IMG/VR virus record: IMGVR_UViG_3300034082_000574
Location: 1 to 31,511 of that record
Source: a virus
Length of the DNA: 31,511 nucleotides
Direction: 5' to 3' (one strand)
A program made the position numbers and the translations under genes. The notes under the pieces were generated by a model, which was not told where the DNA came from, searched no databases, and saw only the letters and a program-made list of their open reading frames with translations. Below are positions 18,405-26,243 of the stretch, in pieces. Each line of letters begins with the position of its first letter. The first letter of the stretch is position 1.

Positions 18405-19670
18405 ATGACAATCAAGATTAGCGAGTTAGGTAATCTAACCGTATTTTATGGTAACACTGTAGTTCCGGTAGTAGCGGATATATTTGGTACCCCAACAACA
18501 TTAAAAGCCAATGGCGCTGTGATGAAAACATATATCACCAGTGACGTTGTTGCCAATATATCGTCGTTGACCGCAACAGTTAATGTGTTGTCAGCCAACG
18601 CGGCCGCACAGTCCGGGGCGATTGCTAGTCTAGATGCTAATGCCGCTGTACAAGCAGGTGCGATAGTAACAGCCAACACAGCTATGAAAGGTTATGTTGA
18701 CGCAGTTACTACTGCGTGGACTGCTAACGCTGGAGCGCAAGCAGGTGACATTGCTACATTATATGCTAATGCTGGTGCGCAGTCAGGTACTATTGCTAGT
18801 GCGACTACAGCTATAACTACTGCTAACACAGCAATGAAAGGTTATGTAGATGCCGCTAACACAGCAATGAAAGGTTATGTTGATGGGCAAGTATCGAGTT
18901 TGGTTGACGGAGCACCAGGTACATTAGATACATTAAATGAAATTGCTAGTGCCTTAGGCGACGATGCTAATTTATCAGTAACATTAACTAGTTACATTGG
19001 TAACGTTAATGCTAACATTGGCACAGCTAATACTGCTATGAAGGGTTATGTTGATGGGCAAATAACAACATTAACATCAAATGCCGCAGTACAAGCAGGT
19101 GCTATTGCTAGCGCAACCACAGCGATCACCACAGCTAATACAGCAATGAAGGGTTATGTTGATGGACAAGTGTCTACACTAACATCAAATGCCGCTGTAC
19201 AAGCAGGTTTAATTAACGATGTAACTGTGGCATTTAATAACTATAGTCCGAATGCTGCCGTAGCGAGTTTTGTTACAGTGACCCCTTTACAGCCGAATCA
19301 AGGTGGTACAGGACTAGCAAGTTCAGGCATACTGGGCAACGTACTAACATCAGACGGAGCCGGCTGGGTAAGTAATTCTTTAGCAAATTTATTAGTATTT
19401 TCAAACTCGTTAGGAACGTCGGGATATCAAAAATTACCAGGTGGATTGATAGTACAATGGGGTAATGTTGCTACACCAACGTCGTCAACTAATATTACAT
19501 TTTCAACGGCATTTCCAACAGCGGCATTTGTGTTGATAGCAACAAGAGGAGCGCCGGGCGACACTGGTGGGGTTGATGTAGGACCAGCAGTATCTAGCTT
19601 AACAACAAGTGGTGCTGTCTTATCAACTGCTTCGGGCGATTGGCATTATTATGTAGTACTAGGTAATTAA
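18405..19670 (+). CDS. Tail fibre protein with coiled repeats and gp53-like C-terminal tip
   Basis: The 421-aa protein has three parts. Residues 1-45 (TIKISELGNLTVFYGNTVVP) match the attachment segment of many marine phage fibres. Residues ~93-270 hold five AMKGYVD units alternating with Ala/Asn-rich helical stretches such as TSNAAVQAGAI, plus the common fibre block GTLDTLNEIASALGDD; this looks like a trimeric shaft. After a GGTGLASSG hinge, residues ~336-421 start with GYQKLPGGLIVQWG, the hallmark of the gp53-like fibre C-terminal domain that binds the host receptor. The GAGGA at 18394-18398, inside the end of the giant gene, sets the start 6 nt later; the genes are 2 bp apart. The exact host ligand cannot be read. 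Confidence 0.87.
   Translation: MTIKISELGNLTVFYGNTVVPVVADIFGTPTTLKANGAVMKTYITSDVVANISSLTATVNVLSANAAAQSGAIASLDANAAVQAGAIVTANTAMKGYVDAVTTAWTANAGAQAGDIATLYANAGAQSGTIASATTAITTANTAMKGYVDAANTAMKGYVDGQVSSLVDGAPGTLDTLNEIASALGDDANLSVTLTSYIGNVNANIGTANTAMKGYVDGQITTLTSNAAVQAGAIASATTAITTANTAMKGYVDGQVSTLTSNAAVQAGLINDVTVAFNNYSPNAAVASFVTVTPLQPNQGGTGLASSGILGNVLTSDGAGWVSNSLANLLVFSNSLGTSGYQKLPGGLIVQWGNVATPTSSTNITFSTAFPTAAFVLIATRGAPGDTGGVDVGPAVSSLTTSGAVLSTASGDWHYYVVLGN
18681..19212 (+). repeat. Internal repeats of the fibre shaft (AMKGYVD units)
   Basis: Five AMKGYVD-encoding units occur, at about 18681, 18831, 18864, 19035 and 19143. Two units are near-perfect 33-bp neighbours: a 26-bp identical stretch starts at 18822 and again at 18855. 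The last two are 108 bp (36 codons) apart and also repeat the TLTSNAAVQAG segment. The spacing suggests growth and shrinkage by recombination between units, which would alter shaft length. Confidence 0.85.
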
Positions 19671-19686
19671 TAGGTAAGAAAAACCA

Positions 19687-20373
19687 ATGGCCGAAAACGA
19701 AATAAATAGTAATATGAATAAAAATACACAAGAGAATTCTATGGATCAACAGAAAAAACAACCTGACGAACGTGGTGGCGTACACATTCAAGGTCACATC
19801 AAGATTTTTGACCCAGAAACTAAAGAAGTATTTGTTGATAAACGCAATGCTATTCACTATGAGAATATGAGTGAAGCTATTGCCTTAAGTTTATCTAATA
19901 AAGGTACTAATTTTATTTCGGAAATGCACTTTGGCAACGGCGGTACTACTGTTGACCCAACTGGCGTTATCACATATCTGCCAACTAACACTAACGTACA
20001 GAATGCTGACTTATACAGCCCACAATACTATAAAATTGTAGACGATACTAACGCGGCAAACATAGATCCACTAAGAAATAAAATTGTGGTAACACATACT
20101 CCTGGTGTGGTATATACAGACATCGTAGTAAACTGTTTACTAGACTACGGTGAGCCACAAGGGCAAGCTGTGTTTGATAACAGCCAAGATTTAAATGGAC
20201 AATTTGTATTCGACGAATTGGGCCTTAAAGGATTTAGCGTTAACGGCGCAGGCTCTGGCCAACTGCTAACACACGTAATTTTCAGTCCAGTACAAAAATC
20301 ATTAAACAGACTGATACAAATTGATTACACAGTGCGTATACAGACACTGACTAACTTGAGCACAACTGTATAA
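19687..20373 (+). CDS. Virion structural protein (HIKIFDP family)
   Basis: This 228-aa protein has a polar, Gln/Asn/Lys-rich first 30 residues that look disordered. A conserved block follows, HIKIFDPETKEVFVDKRNA, then IHYENMSEAIALSLSN (about residues 37-70) and a beta-rich body with MHFGNGGTTVDPTG. I recognise this block from structural proteins of marine T4-like phages, but the exact place in the virion is not established from sequence. AGGTAAG lies just before the ATG at 19687. ATGs at 19714-19716 and 19741 are possible later starts but would discard the best ribosome site. It sits between two fibre genes, so a fibre-attachment or baseplate-edge role is plausible. Confidence 0.72.
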   Translation: MAENEINSNMNKNTQENSMDQQKKQPDERGGVHIQGHIKIFDPETKEVFVDKRNAIHYENMSEAIALSLSNKGTNFISEMHFGNGGTTVDPTGVITYLPTNTNVQNADLYSPQYYKIVDDTNAANIDPLRNKIVVTHTPGVVYTDIVVNCLLDYGEPQGQAVFDNSQDLNGQFVFDELGLKGFSVNGAGSGQLLTHVIFSPVQKSLNRLIQIDYTVRIQTLTNLSTTV

Positions 20374-20386
20374 TTAGGAAAAGACA

Positions 20387-21769
20387 ATGGCATATACAAT
20401 AGTAAAAACAAATGGGGTATCGTTGGGGACCATCGCAGATGGTACTATAGATAACAAGTCTAAGACTAGTTTAGTTCTTATTGGACGTAATTACAGTAAC
20501 TACGGTCAGCTAGTAGCAAATAACTTCGTAGCCTTATTAGAAAATTTTGCCAATTCGTCAGAACCGCCTAATCCAATTGCTGGACAATTATACTTTAACA
20601 CTGCTGACCAACGTATGCGTGTGTATACTGGCACAAGTTTTAAAATTATCAGTAGCTGTACAGCACAGGCATCATCTCCTACTACAACGGTAGCAGGTGA
20701 CCTTTGGTGGGACAGCACAGAAGAACAACTATACATCTACAACGGCACTGACCCATATACAAGTTTAGGTTGGATCCTAGTAGGCCCTCCTTACAAAAAA
20801 TCTAAAGGCAAAAGCGGTGCTATTTGGGAACAAATCAGTGACGGCACTACTGACTATGATGTTGTTAGTGTTTATCTAAACGGTAGACGAACTAGCGTAA
20901 CTTCGCTATCAACTGCGTTTACACCAAGCCCAAGTATTCCTGGGTTTAGTTTAATTAATCTAGGTCTAACATCAAATTCTAGCGTAGCCAACGGTATACA
21001 CTATATCACAGCAAACAACGCAAATTACCTAGGTAATGTCTATGCTGAGAACTATCTAAGAACAGATATTAATAACACTGCTACAGGCAATCTACAAATT
21101 GTTAACAACAGTGGTATTACTGTTGGTGGTAATTTAGATTTAGCAATTACCACAGCAACTAGTGGTGTAGTGAGTATCACTAACAGAATTAACAACGGTG
21201 ACACAACATTCTACGCTAATGTTAGCGGAACATTGCGCTCAACATTGTCAATCGATGGTGCTACAGGATTGATCACTGTTTACGACAGTCCTACAACAAA
21301 CTACGGTATTGCTACTAAGAAATACGTAGATGATAGCTTTATTGATGCTGAGTTAACTGGTGTAAGTACAGCAGTAACAATGCCATCCAATACAGCAAAT
21401 ACAGCAATTGCCACAACAGAATTTGTTGTTAATAATTCTGGGTTCTTAACTAACAAAATTTATCAAGGCAACAGCTACGTTGAAATACTTGACTCTGGGT
21501 CAGGCGCATTAACTGTGGTAGTTGATGGTGCTACTGTAGCAACTGCTAGCGGCAGTGGATTTAACCTACAAAACGGTGCTACTGCTATTACTCAAACACA
21601 AACTTACTCTTCAGCAGGTAATGCAGCAGTGGCTACTACCCAATACGTGAGATCAGCTGGACAATGGTGGGGCGGAAGTGCTAAATTTGTTAGTACTAGT
21701 GCTCCTGACGCTGGGGTCAATGATATCGGCAGCAACAACGGTGATTTCTGGTTCCAATACCAGGGCTAA
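20387..21769 (+). CDS. Fibre-like virion structural protein, paralogue A
   Basis: The 460-aa product shares its first ~150 residues with the next gene: YTI..T.GV.L.TIADGT, LIG.NY..YG, LLENF, GQLYFNT and GDLWWDS (residues 104-110). This common part probably docks the protein to the virion. The middle is beta-rich with NYGIATKKYVDDSF. The C-terminal half has repeated AIATTEFV and AVATTQYV phrases typical of fibre shafts, and the protein ends in GDFWFQYQG. AGGAAAAG ends 5 nt before the ATG, and the preceding gene is 13 bp away. Presence in the virion is inferred from domain style and position among structural genes. Confidence 0.75.
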   Translation: MAYTIVKTNGVSLGTIADGTIDNKSKTSLVLIGRNYSNYGQLVANNFVALLENFANSSEPPNPIAGQLYFNTADQRMRVYTGTSFKIISSCTAQASSPTTTVAGDLWWDSTEEQLYIYNGTDPYTSLGWILVGPPYKKSKGKSGAIWEQISDGTTDYDVVSVYLNGRRTSVTSLSTAFTPSPSIPGFSLINLGLTSNSSVANGIHYITANNANYLGNVYAENYLRTDINNTATGNLQIVNNSGITVGGNLDLAITTATSGVVSITNRINNGDTTFYANVSGTLRSTLSIDGATGLITVYDSPTTNYGIATKKYVDDSFIDAELTGVSTAVTMPSNTANTAIATTEFVVNNSGFLTNKIYQGNSYVEILDSGSGALTVVVDGATVATASGSGFNLQNGATAITQTQTYSSAGNAAVATTQYVRSAGQWWGGSAKFVSTSAPDAGVNDIGSNNGDFWFQYQG

Positions 21770-21776
21770 TAGATAA

Positions 21777-21784
21777 GATAAATA
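21777..21784 (+). promoter_or_regulatory. Candidate T4-type late promoter before fibre-like paralogue B
   Basis: GATAAATA lies in the 41-bp gap between the two paralogues, 26 nt before ATG 21811, followed by AACATATAATTTAATAGG. The spacing to the start codon resembles that of the sites before gp6 and the giant gene. A TAGGTTAGAAAT ribosome region separates it from the start. Confidence 0.65.
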
Positions 21785-21810
21785 AACATATAATTTAATA
21801 GGTTAGAAAT

Positions 21811-23322
21811 ATGTCATATACAATAACTACAACGGCTGGCGTAACGTTAGCTACAATCGCAGACGGTACTGTAAATAGTACTAATACTAGTTTAACACTT
21901 ATAGGTAAGAACTATGCCGGTTACGGTATTTTCTTAAATGAAAACTATGTTAAACTTTTAGAAAACTTTTATAATACAACTGCTCCAACTGCTCCGCTAC
22001 CAGGCCAATTATGGTATGATAGCTCAAACAGCTTACTAAAGGTATACGACGGAAGTCTTTGGAAACCAATTTCAAGTTCAGCAAGTGGTAGCACACAACC
22101 AGCAAGTCCGATTACAGGTGACTTGTGGTGGGACAGTGCTAACGCACAACTTAAAGTATGGAGTGGCGCTGCTTGGATTACAGTAGGCCCATCATACACT
22201 ACAACATCAGGTACAAGTGGTGCGGTAGTTGAAACTATTCCTGACAGCACAGGTGCTCCAAAAGTTGCTGTTAAATTCTACATCAGCAATACAGTTATTG
22301 GTATATTAAGCAAAGAAGCTACATACACACCACAATCAAGTATCGCAGGTTTTGCTACAATTAAACCAGGCTTTAACTTAATTAACTCTAGTACATTAAG
22401 CGGCTCACAATTTACAGGTGACGCAAGTAACGCACTAACACTTCAAGGTGTTGCGGCAAACCAATTCTTACGCAGTGATCAAAACACCAGCACAAACTAT
22501 CAATTAACCATTGGTGGTGGTGTGGTTGTTGGTAGTGATTTACAAATTAACACTACAAGCGGAACAGAAGTACAATTAAACAACGTAACCACTGGTAAAG
22601 ATTTAAACTTATATGTTACTAAATCAGTTGGCGGTAGCACTAAAGCTATTGGTATTACAGGTAACACAGCCGCAGTTAGTCTAGCTGGCGCATTGAGTGT
22701 TACTGGAACAACAACATTAACTGGTGCTGCTTCACTAAGTTCAACACTGTCAGTTACAGGACAAAGTACATTTACTGGTAAACTAGTACCTAGCGGCGGT
22801 GGTGGCGGTACTGATATTGGTGCTACAGCATCAAGATTTGCCAACGTATTTGCCACAGTTGGGTCATTTACAGGTAATGTATCGGCAGGTACGTTCATTG
22901 GTAACGTAGTTGGTACATCACAAACAGCATTGTACGCTGACTTGGCAGAACGATTTGAAGCTGACGTTCCTATGGTACCAGGTACTGTAGTTGAACTAGG
23001 TGGTATGAAAGAAATTACATCAGTAGTTCAAGACTTGAGTGAAGCTGTGTTTGGTGTTATAAGTACATTGCCGGGCTTCTTATTAAATGGCGGCGCAGGA
23101 TCTAATACTACACATCCAGCAGTGGCAGTAAACGGTCGCGTACCAGTTCGTGTAATTGGTAAAGTTAACAAAGGTGATCGACTAGTATCAGCAGGTAATG
23201 GTCTAGCTAGAGCCGCTGACAGATCAGAACTTACAGCCTTTAACGTGCTCGGTCGTGCGTTAGCAGATAAACACACTACTGACGAAGGCCTAGTAGAAGC
23301 AATCGTTAAATTGAATAGTTAA
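21811..23322 (+). CDS. Fibre-like virion structural protein, paralogue B, with conserved C-terminal domain
   Basis: This 503-aa protein shares the ~150-residue N-terminal module of its upstream neighbour (IADGT, LIGKNYAGYG, LLENF, GDLWWDS at residues 103-109). After that the two diverge. The middle is Thr/Ser/Gly-rich, with TGTTTLTGAASLSSTLSVTG-type beta repeats and then the block DIGATASRFANVFA. The C-terminal ~130 residues (from YADLAERFEADVPMVPGTVV at 375) continue with VFGVISTLPGFLLN, NGRVPVRVIGKVNKGDRLVS and FNVLGRALADK. I know this domain from structural proteins of marine T4-like phages. It recalls self-cleaving or chaperone-like fibre ends such as Peptidase_G2, a resemblance I rate weak. 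It has its own candidate late promoter and ends 12 bp before the next gene. Confidence 0.78.
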   Translation: MSYTITTTAGVTLATIADGTVNSTNTSLTLIGKNYAGYGIFLNENYVKLLENFYNTTAPTAPLPGQLWYDSSNSLLKVYDGSLWKPISSSASGSTQPASPITGDLWWDSANAQLKVWSGAAWITVGPSYTTTSGTSGAVVETIPDSTGAPKVAVKFYISNTVIGILSKEATYTPQSSIAGFATIKPGFNLINSSTLSGSQFTGDASNALTLQGVAANQFLRSDQNTSTNYQLTIGGGVVVGSDLQINTTSGTEVQLNNVTTGKDLNLYVTKSVGGSTKAIGITGNTAAVSLAGALSVTGTTTLTGAASLSSTLSVTGQSTFTGKLVPSGGGGGTDIGATASRFANVFATVGSFTGNVSAGTFIGNVVGTSQTALYADLAERFEADVPMVPGTVVELGGMKEITSVVQDLSEAVFGVISTLPGFLLNGGAGSNTTHPAVAVNGRVPVRVIGKVNKGDRLVSAGNGLARAADRSELTAFNVLGRALADKHTTDEGLVEAIVKLNS

Positions 23323-23334
23323 GGAAAGTAAAGA

Positions 23335-24291
23335 ATGGCATACGCACAAGGTGATTTGATCCTTAAAGATCATTATAATACGTTTTCAACAGGAACAGCG
23401 TCAGGAACAGCAGACCACAACGTAGCAAACATTAACACTGTTTGGGGTGTTGGTAATGGTAATAAAGGTTACGGTCAATCAACTGTACTAACACCAGTAA
23501 CAACTGGTGCTGTGGTAACAGCCACACAATGGTCAACTTTAATTGCTAGATTGAACACTATTTTAACACACCAAGCAGGTGCTGGTTCTGGCGTTACTAG
23601 TCCGGTATCCGGTGACTTAGTTGCTTATCTAAGCACACTAAGTGGTAAAGTAACAGACGCCTATAACAATCGTTTGAATTTTAATAGTACACGTGGTTCA
23701 GCAAGTACAACCAACTACGATGCTGTTTGGACATCAGCCACTCCGACAACATTCCAGCAGGTTCGTACAGTGACATTTGTTGACGCAGATGCGGCACGTT
23801 ATTTCTTTAACGCAGGCGGCAGAATTGGTATTGGTCTAAGTATTCCAGCTGGCGGAACAGACAACACAAAAGAAACCTCATGGGGCACGCTATTATCAAG
23901 TGTTGGTACATTAAGCCTTGATGCCCTAACTAGTGTTAGAAGCGGCACTGGAAATACTCTTACTACTGACGGGTCGGCTATCGGGTTTTGGGATTTAACT
24001 GGCACAGACCAAACATTAATTAAAATAACAAACTTAGTTTCACCTTATAACACTAACTATGTTGAGGTATTATGTAAAGTTACCGGAACAGCAGGCGCCA
24101 ATGGCGGGCTAGGTACAACCATTACATTTACCATTAACTACAATGATGCGGCAGCTGACTCAACTGGCACCGGACAATTCAATGATGGTATTTCGATGAC
24201 TATGCGTGCGGCTGTAACAGTTACTCCACCAGAAACAGTCAACTTAACTAGTACATGGGGTACACCAACTCCGGCAGCTACAGTAAACTAG
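23335..24291 (+). CDS. Virion structural protein (YFFNAGG family)
   Basis: A 318-aa protein beginning MAYAQGDLILKDHYNTF. The central block FVDADAARYFFNAGGRI (residues ~147-164) is one I recognise in many structural proteins of T4-like marine phages. The C-terminal half is a beta-rich domain ending in VNLTSTWGTPTPAATVN. AAGGAAAG lies 6 nt before the ATG and the gene follows paralogue B by 12 bp, so it is probably co-transcribed with it from 21777. It is the last late gene before the terminator. A tail or fibre role fits the context, but the precise position in the virion is unknown. Confidence 0.75.
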   Translation: MAYAQGDLILKDHYNTFSTGTASGTADHNVANINTVWGVGNGNKGYGQSTVLTPVTTGAVVTATQWSTLIARLNTILTHQAGAGSGVTSPVSGDLVAYLSTLSGKVTDAYNNRLNFNSTRGSASTTNYDAVWTSATPTTFQQVRTVTFVDADAARYFFNAGGRIGIGLSIPAGGTDNTKETSWGTLLSSVGTLSLDALTSVRSGTGNTLTTDGSAIGFWDLTGTDQTLIKITNLVSPYNTNYVEVLCKVTGTAGANGGLGTTITFTINYNDAAADSTGTGQFNDGISMTMRAAVTVTPPETVNLTSTWGTPTPAATVN

Positions 24292-24320
24292 TTGACAACA
24301 TAACTAATTTAGTATATAAT
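24292..24320 (+). promoter_or_regulatory. Perfect sigma70 promoter opening the modification operon
   Basis: TTGACA (24292-24297) and TATAAT (24315-24320) are both exact consensus hexamers with the optimal 17-bp spacer. It begins directly after the stop codon of the last structural gene. It should be read by unmodified host RNA polymerase, so the downstream operon is likely expressed early or through infection, unlike the late structural genes. The expected start point is near 24327. Confidence 0.88.
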
Positions 24321-24347
24321 AAAGGCACCTTTGGGTGCTTTTATTTT
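24321..24347 (+). terminator. Rho-independent terminator after the structural module
   Basis: The arms AAAGGCACC (24321-24329) and GGTGCTTTT (24334-24342) pair over 9 bp with one G-T pair around a TTTG loop. A T-rich tail (TTTTATTTT) follows. It would stop late transcripts coming from the structural genes. It touches the -10 box of the sigma70 promoter, whose own transcripts would start inside the left arm. Confidence 0.85.
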
Positions 24348-24378
24348 GACTTTACCTTTTACAGATAATTATATATAT

Positions 24379-24693
24379 ATGTCCACTCCAGAACAATTAG
24401 TTAATCAAATACGTACTGCTACTGATTATCAAACAAACAAAAGATTTTTAAAAGAGAAGATCTTAACCGATCTCCATCTTGCCTACAATGGCGGACTTTT
24501 TAAACTTGACACCGGCCTACTTGCGTTTGTTGCCACTTGGCCTAATCTAGAATTATTTTTAGAAGATGTTTACGGTAATCCTATTAAAATTCAACGCGAA
24601 GATTTTTTAACACAGGCTCGTGAACAGTACCACGCAGTGATGAACTCATGGCACATCCAACATGACGAACTTAAACGCATCAGAAAAATCTAA
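24379..24693 (+). CDS. Small conserved phage protein of unknown function
   Basis: A 104-aa protein starting MSTPEQLVNQIRTATDYQTN. The block LHLAYNGGLFKLDTGLLAFV and the following VYGNPIKIQREDFL look like a small alpha-helical family I recall from T4-like marine phages, with no known role. It is acidic to neutral, with no signal peptide, membrane segment or cysteine pattern. The frame extends upstream to a TTG at 24331, but that would lie in the terminator hairpin, so ATG 24379 is chosen even though its ribosome site is weak. It is the first gene after the sigma70 promoter and its 3' end overlaps the next gene by 32 nt. Confidence 0.75.
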   Translation: MSTPEQLVNQIRTATDYQTNKRFLKEKILTDLHLAYNGGLFKLDTGLLAFVATWPNLELFLEDVYGNPIKIQREDFLTQAREQYHAVMNSWHIQHDELKRIRKI

Positions 24694-25444
24694 AGGCGTT
24701 GTAATTTTTGCCACAAATACAGCAACAATAGACTACCTAGCTATTGCTCGTCATGCTGAACAGCTAATTAACCACTATCTCAAACTGCCTGTAACAATAA
24801 TTTCAAACGACACAACAACTACAACAAACCAAAGATACAATATTGATACTGGACAGTTTGACCTATGGAACAACAGTCTTAGATGTCAAGCATACGAGCT
24901 AAGTCCCTATGATCAGACTATACTATTAGACAGCGACTACTTTGTCTTAGATGATAGTCTATTAAAATTGTTAGATTCAGTACAAGACTACAAAATTATA
25001 AGAAATAACATCTACATTGACGGTGCTCCGTCTGACACTTTAGGCAAATACAGTATACCTAGTCTATGGGCCACAATTATAGCTTTTGATCGCACACCTA
25101 AGAGTAAGATGCTATTTGATCTGGTAGCACGGGTTGAACGCAATTACTCATACTATCGCAGGTTATACAATATACAAGCGACTAATTTTAGAAATGACTT
25201 TGCCTTTACCATAGCCGATAATATTCTAAACGGATATTGCCAAGATCCAACAAATTACATACCGTGGCCTATGCTAAGTGTGAACACACCTATAGACAGT
25301 TTAGAACTACAGGGTAGTAAACTGTACATCAAAACCAAAGATCAAGCCTATGTTACACCAAAGCAAAGCATACACATTATGGGCAAGGCTTGGCTAACCA
25401 GTGATGCCTGCGCTGACTTTGTTAAGGAAGCTGTTAATGCGTGA
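24662..25444 (+). CDS. Glycosyltransferase-like protein (GT-A type, DSD motif)
   Basis: The 260-aa product opens with a beta-strand (GVVIFATNT) and a helix in the style of nucleotide-sugar-binding GT-A folds. The segment LSPYDQTILLDSDYFVL contains D90-S-D92, the expected metal/sugar-nucleotide DxD motif. Later motifs include SLWATIIAFDRTPKS and NDFAFTIADNILNG, which would lie in the acceptor half. No membrane segment is seen, so a cytoplasmic enzyme is likely. It would transfer a sugar to an unknown acceptor. It overlaps the preceding gene by 32 nt and the next by 8 nt. The neighbour at 25437 has the same arrangement (TPFKETIKLESD), so the two are probably diverged duplicates. Donor and acceptor are unknown. 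Confidence 0.68.
   Translation: MTNLNASEKSKGVVIFATNTATIDYLAIARHAEQLINHYLKLPVTIISNDTTTTTNQRYNIDTGQFDLWNNSLRCQAYELSPYDQTILLDSDYFVLDDSLLKLLDSVQDYKIIRNNIYIDGAPSDTLGKYSIPSLWATIIAFDRTPKSKMLFDLVARVERNYSYYRRLYNIQATNFRNDFAFTIADNILNGYCQDPTNYIPWPMLSVNTPIDSLELQGSKLYIKTKDQAYVTPKQSIHIMGKAWLTSDACADFVKEAVNA
25424..25430 (+). promoter_or_regulatory. Ribosome binding site fixing the start at 25437
   Basis: AAGGAAG lies 6 nt before ATG 25437, inside the end of the upstream gene. It decides for this ATG over the in-frame GTG/ATG pair at 25401-25406, which has no such site and would lengthen the overlap to 44 nt. Confidence 0.8.
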
Positions 25445-26243
25445 GTTTAAAGAACAATTTGGCTTTTTAACTATTGCGCAGAATACAGATGTGGACTATC
25501 TACACCTAGCATACCTACAGGCGCAGAACATCAAAGCCACACAAAAGTTAAACAGTTATGCTGTGATCTTAGACGAAGCTACAGCAGAACATTTAACTCG
25601 AGGACATAGACAGGTATTTGACCATATCATAATACTGCCCAACGATTGTGCTAGTAACGAAACATGGAAACAATCAAATGAATGGCAGGTGTTTAATCTA
25701 ACACCGTTTAAAGAAACAATTAAGTTAGAAAGCGACTTACTGTTCACTCGAGATATTACCCATTGGTTAGATGCCCTGCGATTAAAAGAAATTTGCTTTA
25801 GTTATCATTGCTTGGATTATCAAGAGCAGGCAATAACAGAAACACCCTATAGACAGATATTTAAATTAAATGATCTACCTGACATATACACAGGTATGTA
25901 TTATTTTAGATATAGTCGCACTGCGGCAGAGTTCTTTAGGCTAGCAAAAAACGTCTACAGCAATTGGACTACAGTGAAAGAAAATATTGTACAATCTAGC
26001 GACGCACCTAGCACTGATTTGGCCATGTCTATTACTGCTAAACTATTTGGTCAAGAGCAGTGCTATATTCCTACCCTAGACTTTTTTAACTTTGTTCATA
26101 TGAAGTCGGGCATACAAAAGTGGAGTGATCAACAGCCGTGGACTGATTATGTTAATGTTGAACATGACGGGCAAATGATACGCATTAACAATATAAATCA
26201 ATATATGCCAGTACACTACTATGAAAAGGATTTCTATGATTGA
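25437..26243 (+). CDS. Second glycosyltransferase-like protein (ESD variant of the DxD motif)
   Basis: A 268-aa protein beginning MREFKEQFGFLTIAQNTDVDY, where an opening strand and helix resemble those of the neighbour at 24662. The position of the DxD motif reads TPFKETIKLESDLLFTRDI, with E98-S-D100 replacing the first Asp. The middle block YTGMYYFRYSRTAAEFFRLA and SSDAPSTDLAMSI look like the acceptor-side half of a GT-A fold; a C-terminal NINQYMPVHYYEKDF closes it. It may be an active transferase using a Glu ligand, or one that has lost metal dependence. It overlaps the gene before by 8 nt (ATGCGTGA) and the gene after by 8 nt (ATGATTGA), which suggests coupled translation. Confidence 0.65.
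   Translation: MREFKEQFGFLTIAQNTDVDYLHLAYLQAQNIKATQKLNSYAVILDEATAEHLTRGHRQVFDHIIILPNDCASNETWKQSNEWQVFNLTPFKETIKLESDLLFTRDITHWLDALRLKEICFSYHCLDYQEQAITETPYRQIFKLNDLPDIYTGMYYFRYSRTAAEFFRLAKNVYSNWTTVKENIVQSSDAPSTDLAMSITAKLFGQEQCYIPTLDFFNFVHMKSGIQKWSDQQPWTDYVNVEHDGQMIRINNINQYMPVHYYEKDFYD
26226..26230 (+). promoter_or_regulatory. Ribosome binding site fixing the start at 26236
   Basis: AAGGA lies 5 nt before ATG 26236, within the end of the preceding gene. The earlier in-frame ATG at 26221 has no comparable site and would place this one inside the coding sequence. Confidence 0.75.

Noticed and set aside
19701-19708. AATAAATA octamer as a late promoter inside the 228-aa structural gene
   Set aside because: It is within the coding sequence after a well-placed ribosome site and start, in an AT-rich Asn/Lys stretch. 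A chance match is likely.
22500-22898. 132-aa minus-strand frame opposite fibre-like paralogue B
   Set aside because: It is the mirror of a Thr/Ser/Gly/Val-rich coding region, giving Pro/Val/Leu-rich sequence without recognisable motifs or a ribosome site. All other minus-strand frames are of the same kind.
24331-24378. Upstream extension of the 24379 gene to a TTG start at 24331
   Set aside because: It would start within the terminator loop and hairpin and encodes low-complexity hydrophobic residues. ATG 24379 begins a normal N-terminus.
25401-25436. Earlier start of the second glycosyltransferase at GTG 25401 / ATG 25404
   Set aside because: AAGGAAG 6 nt before ATG 25437 and the typical 8-nt overlap favour the later start.
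26221-26235. Earlier ATG at 26221 for the small acidic protein
   Set aside because: AAGGA at 26226-26230 lies between it and ATG 26236 at ideal spacing, so 26236 is preferred.
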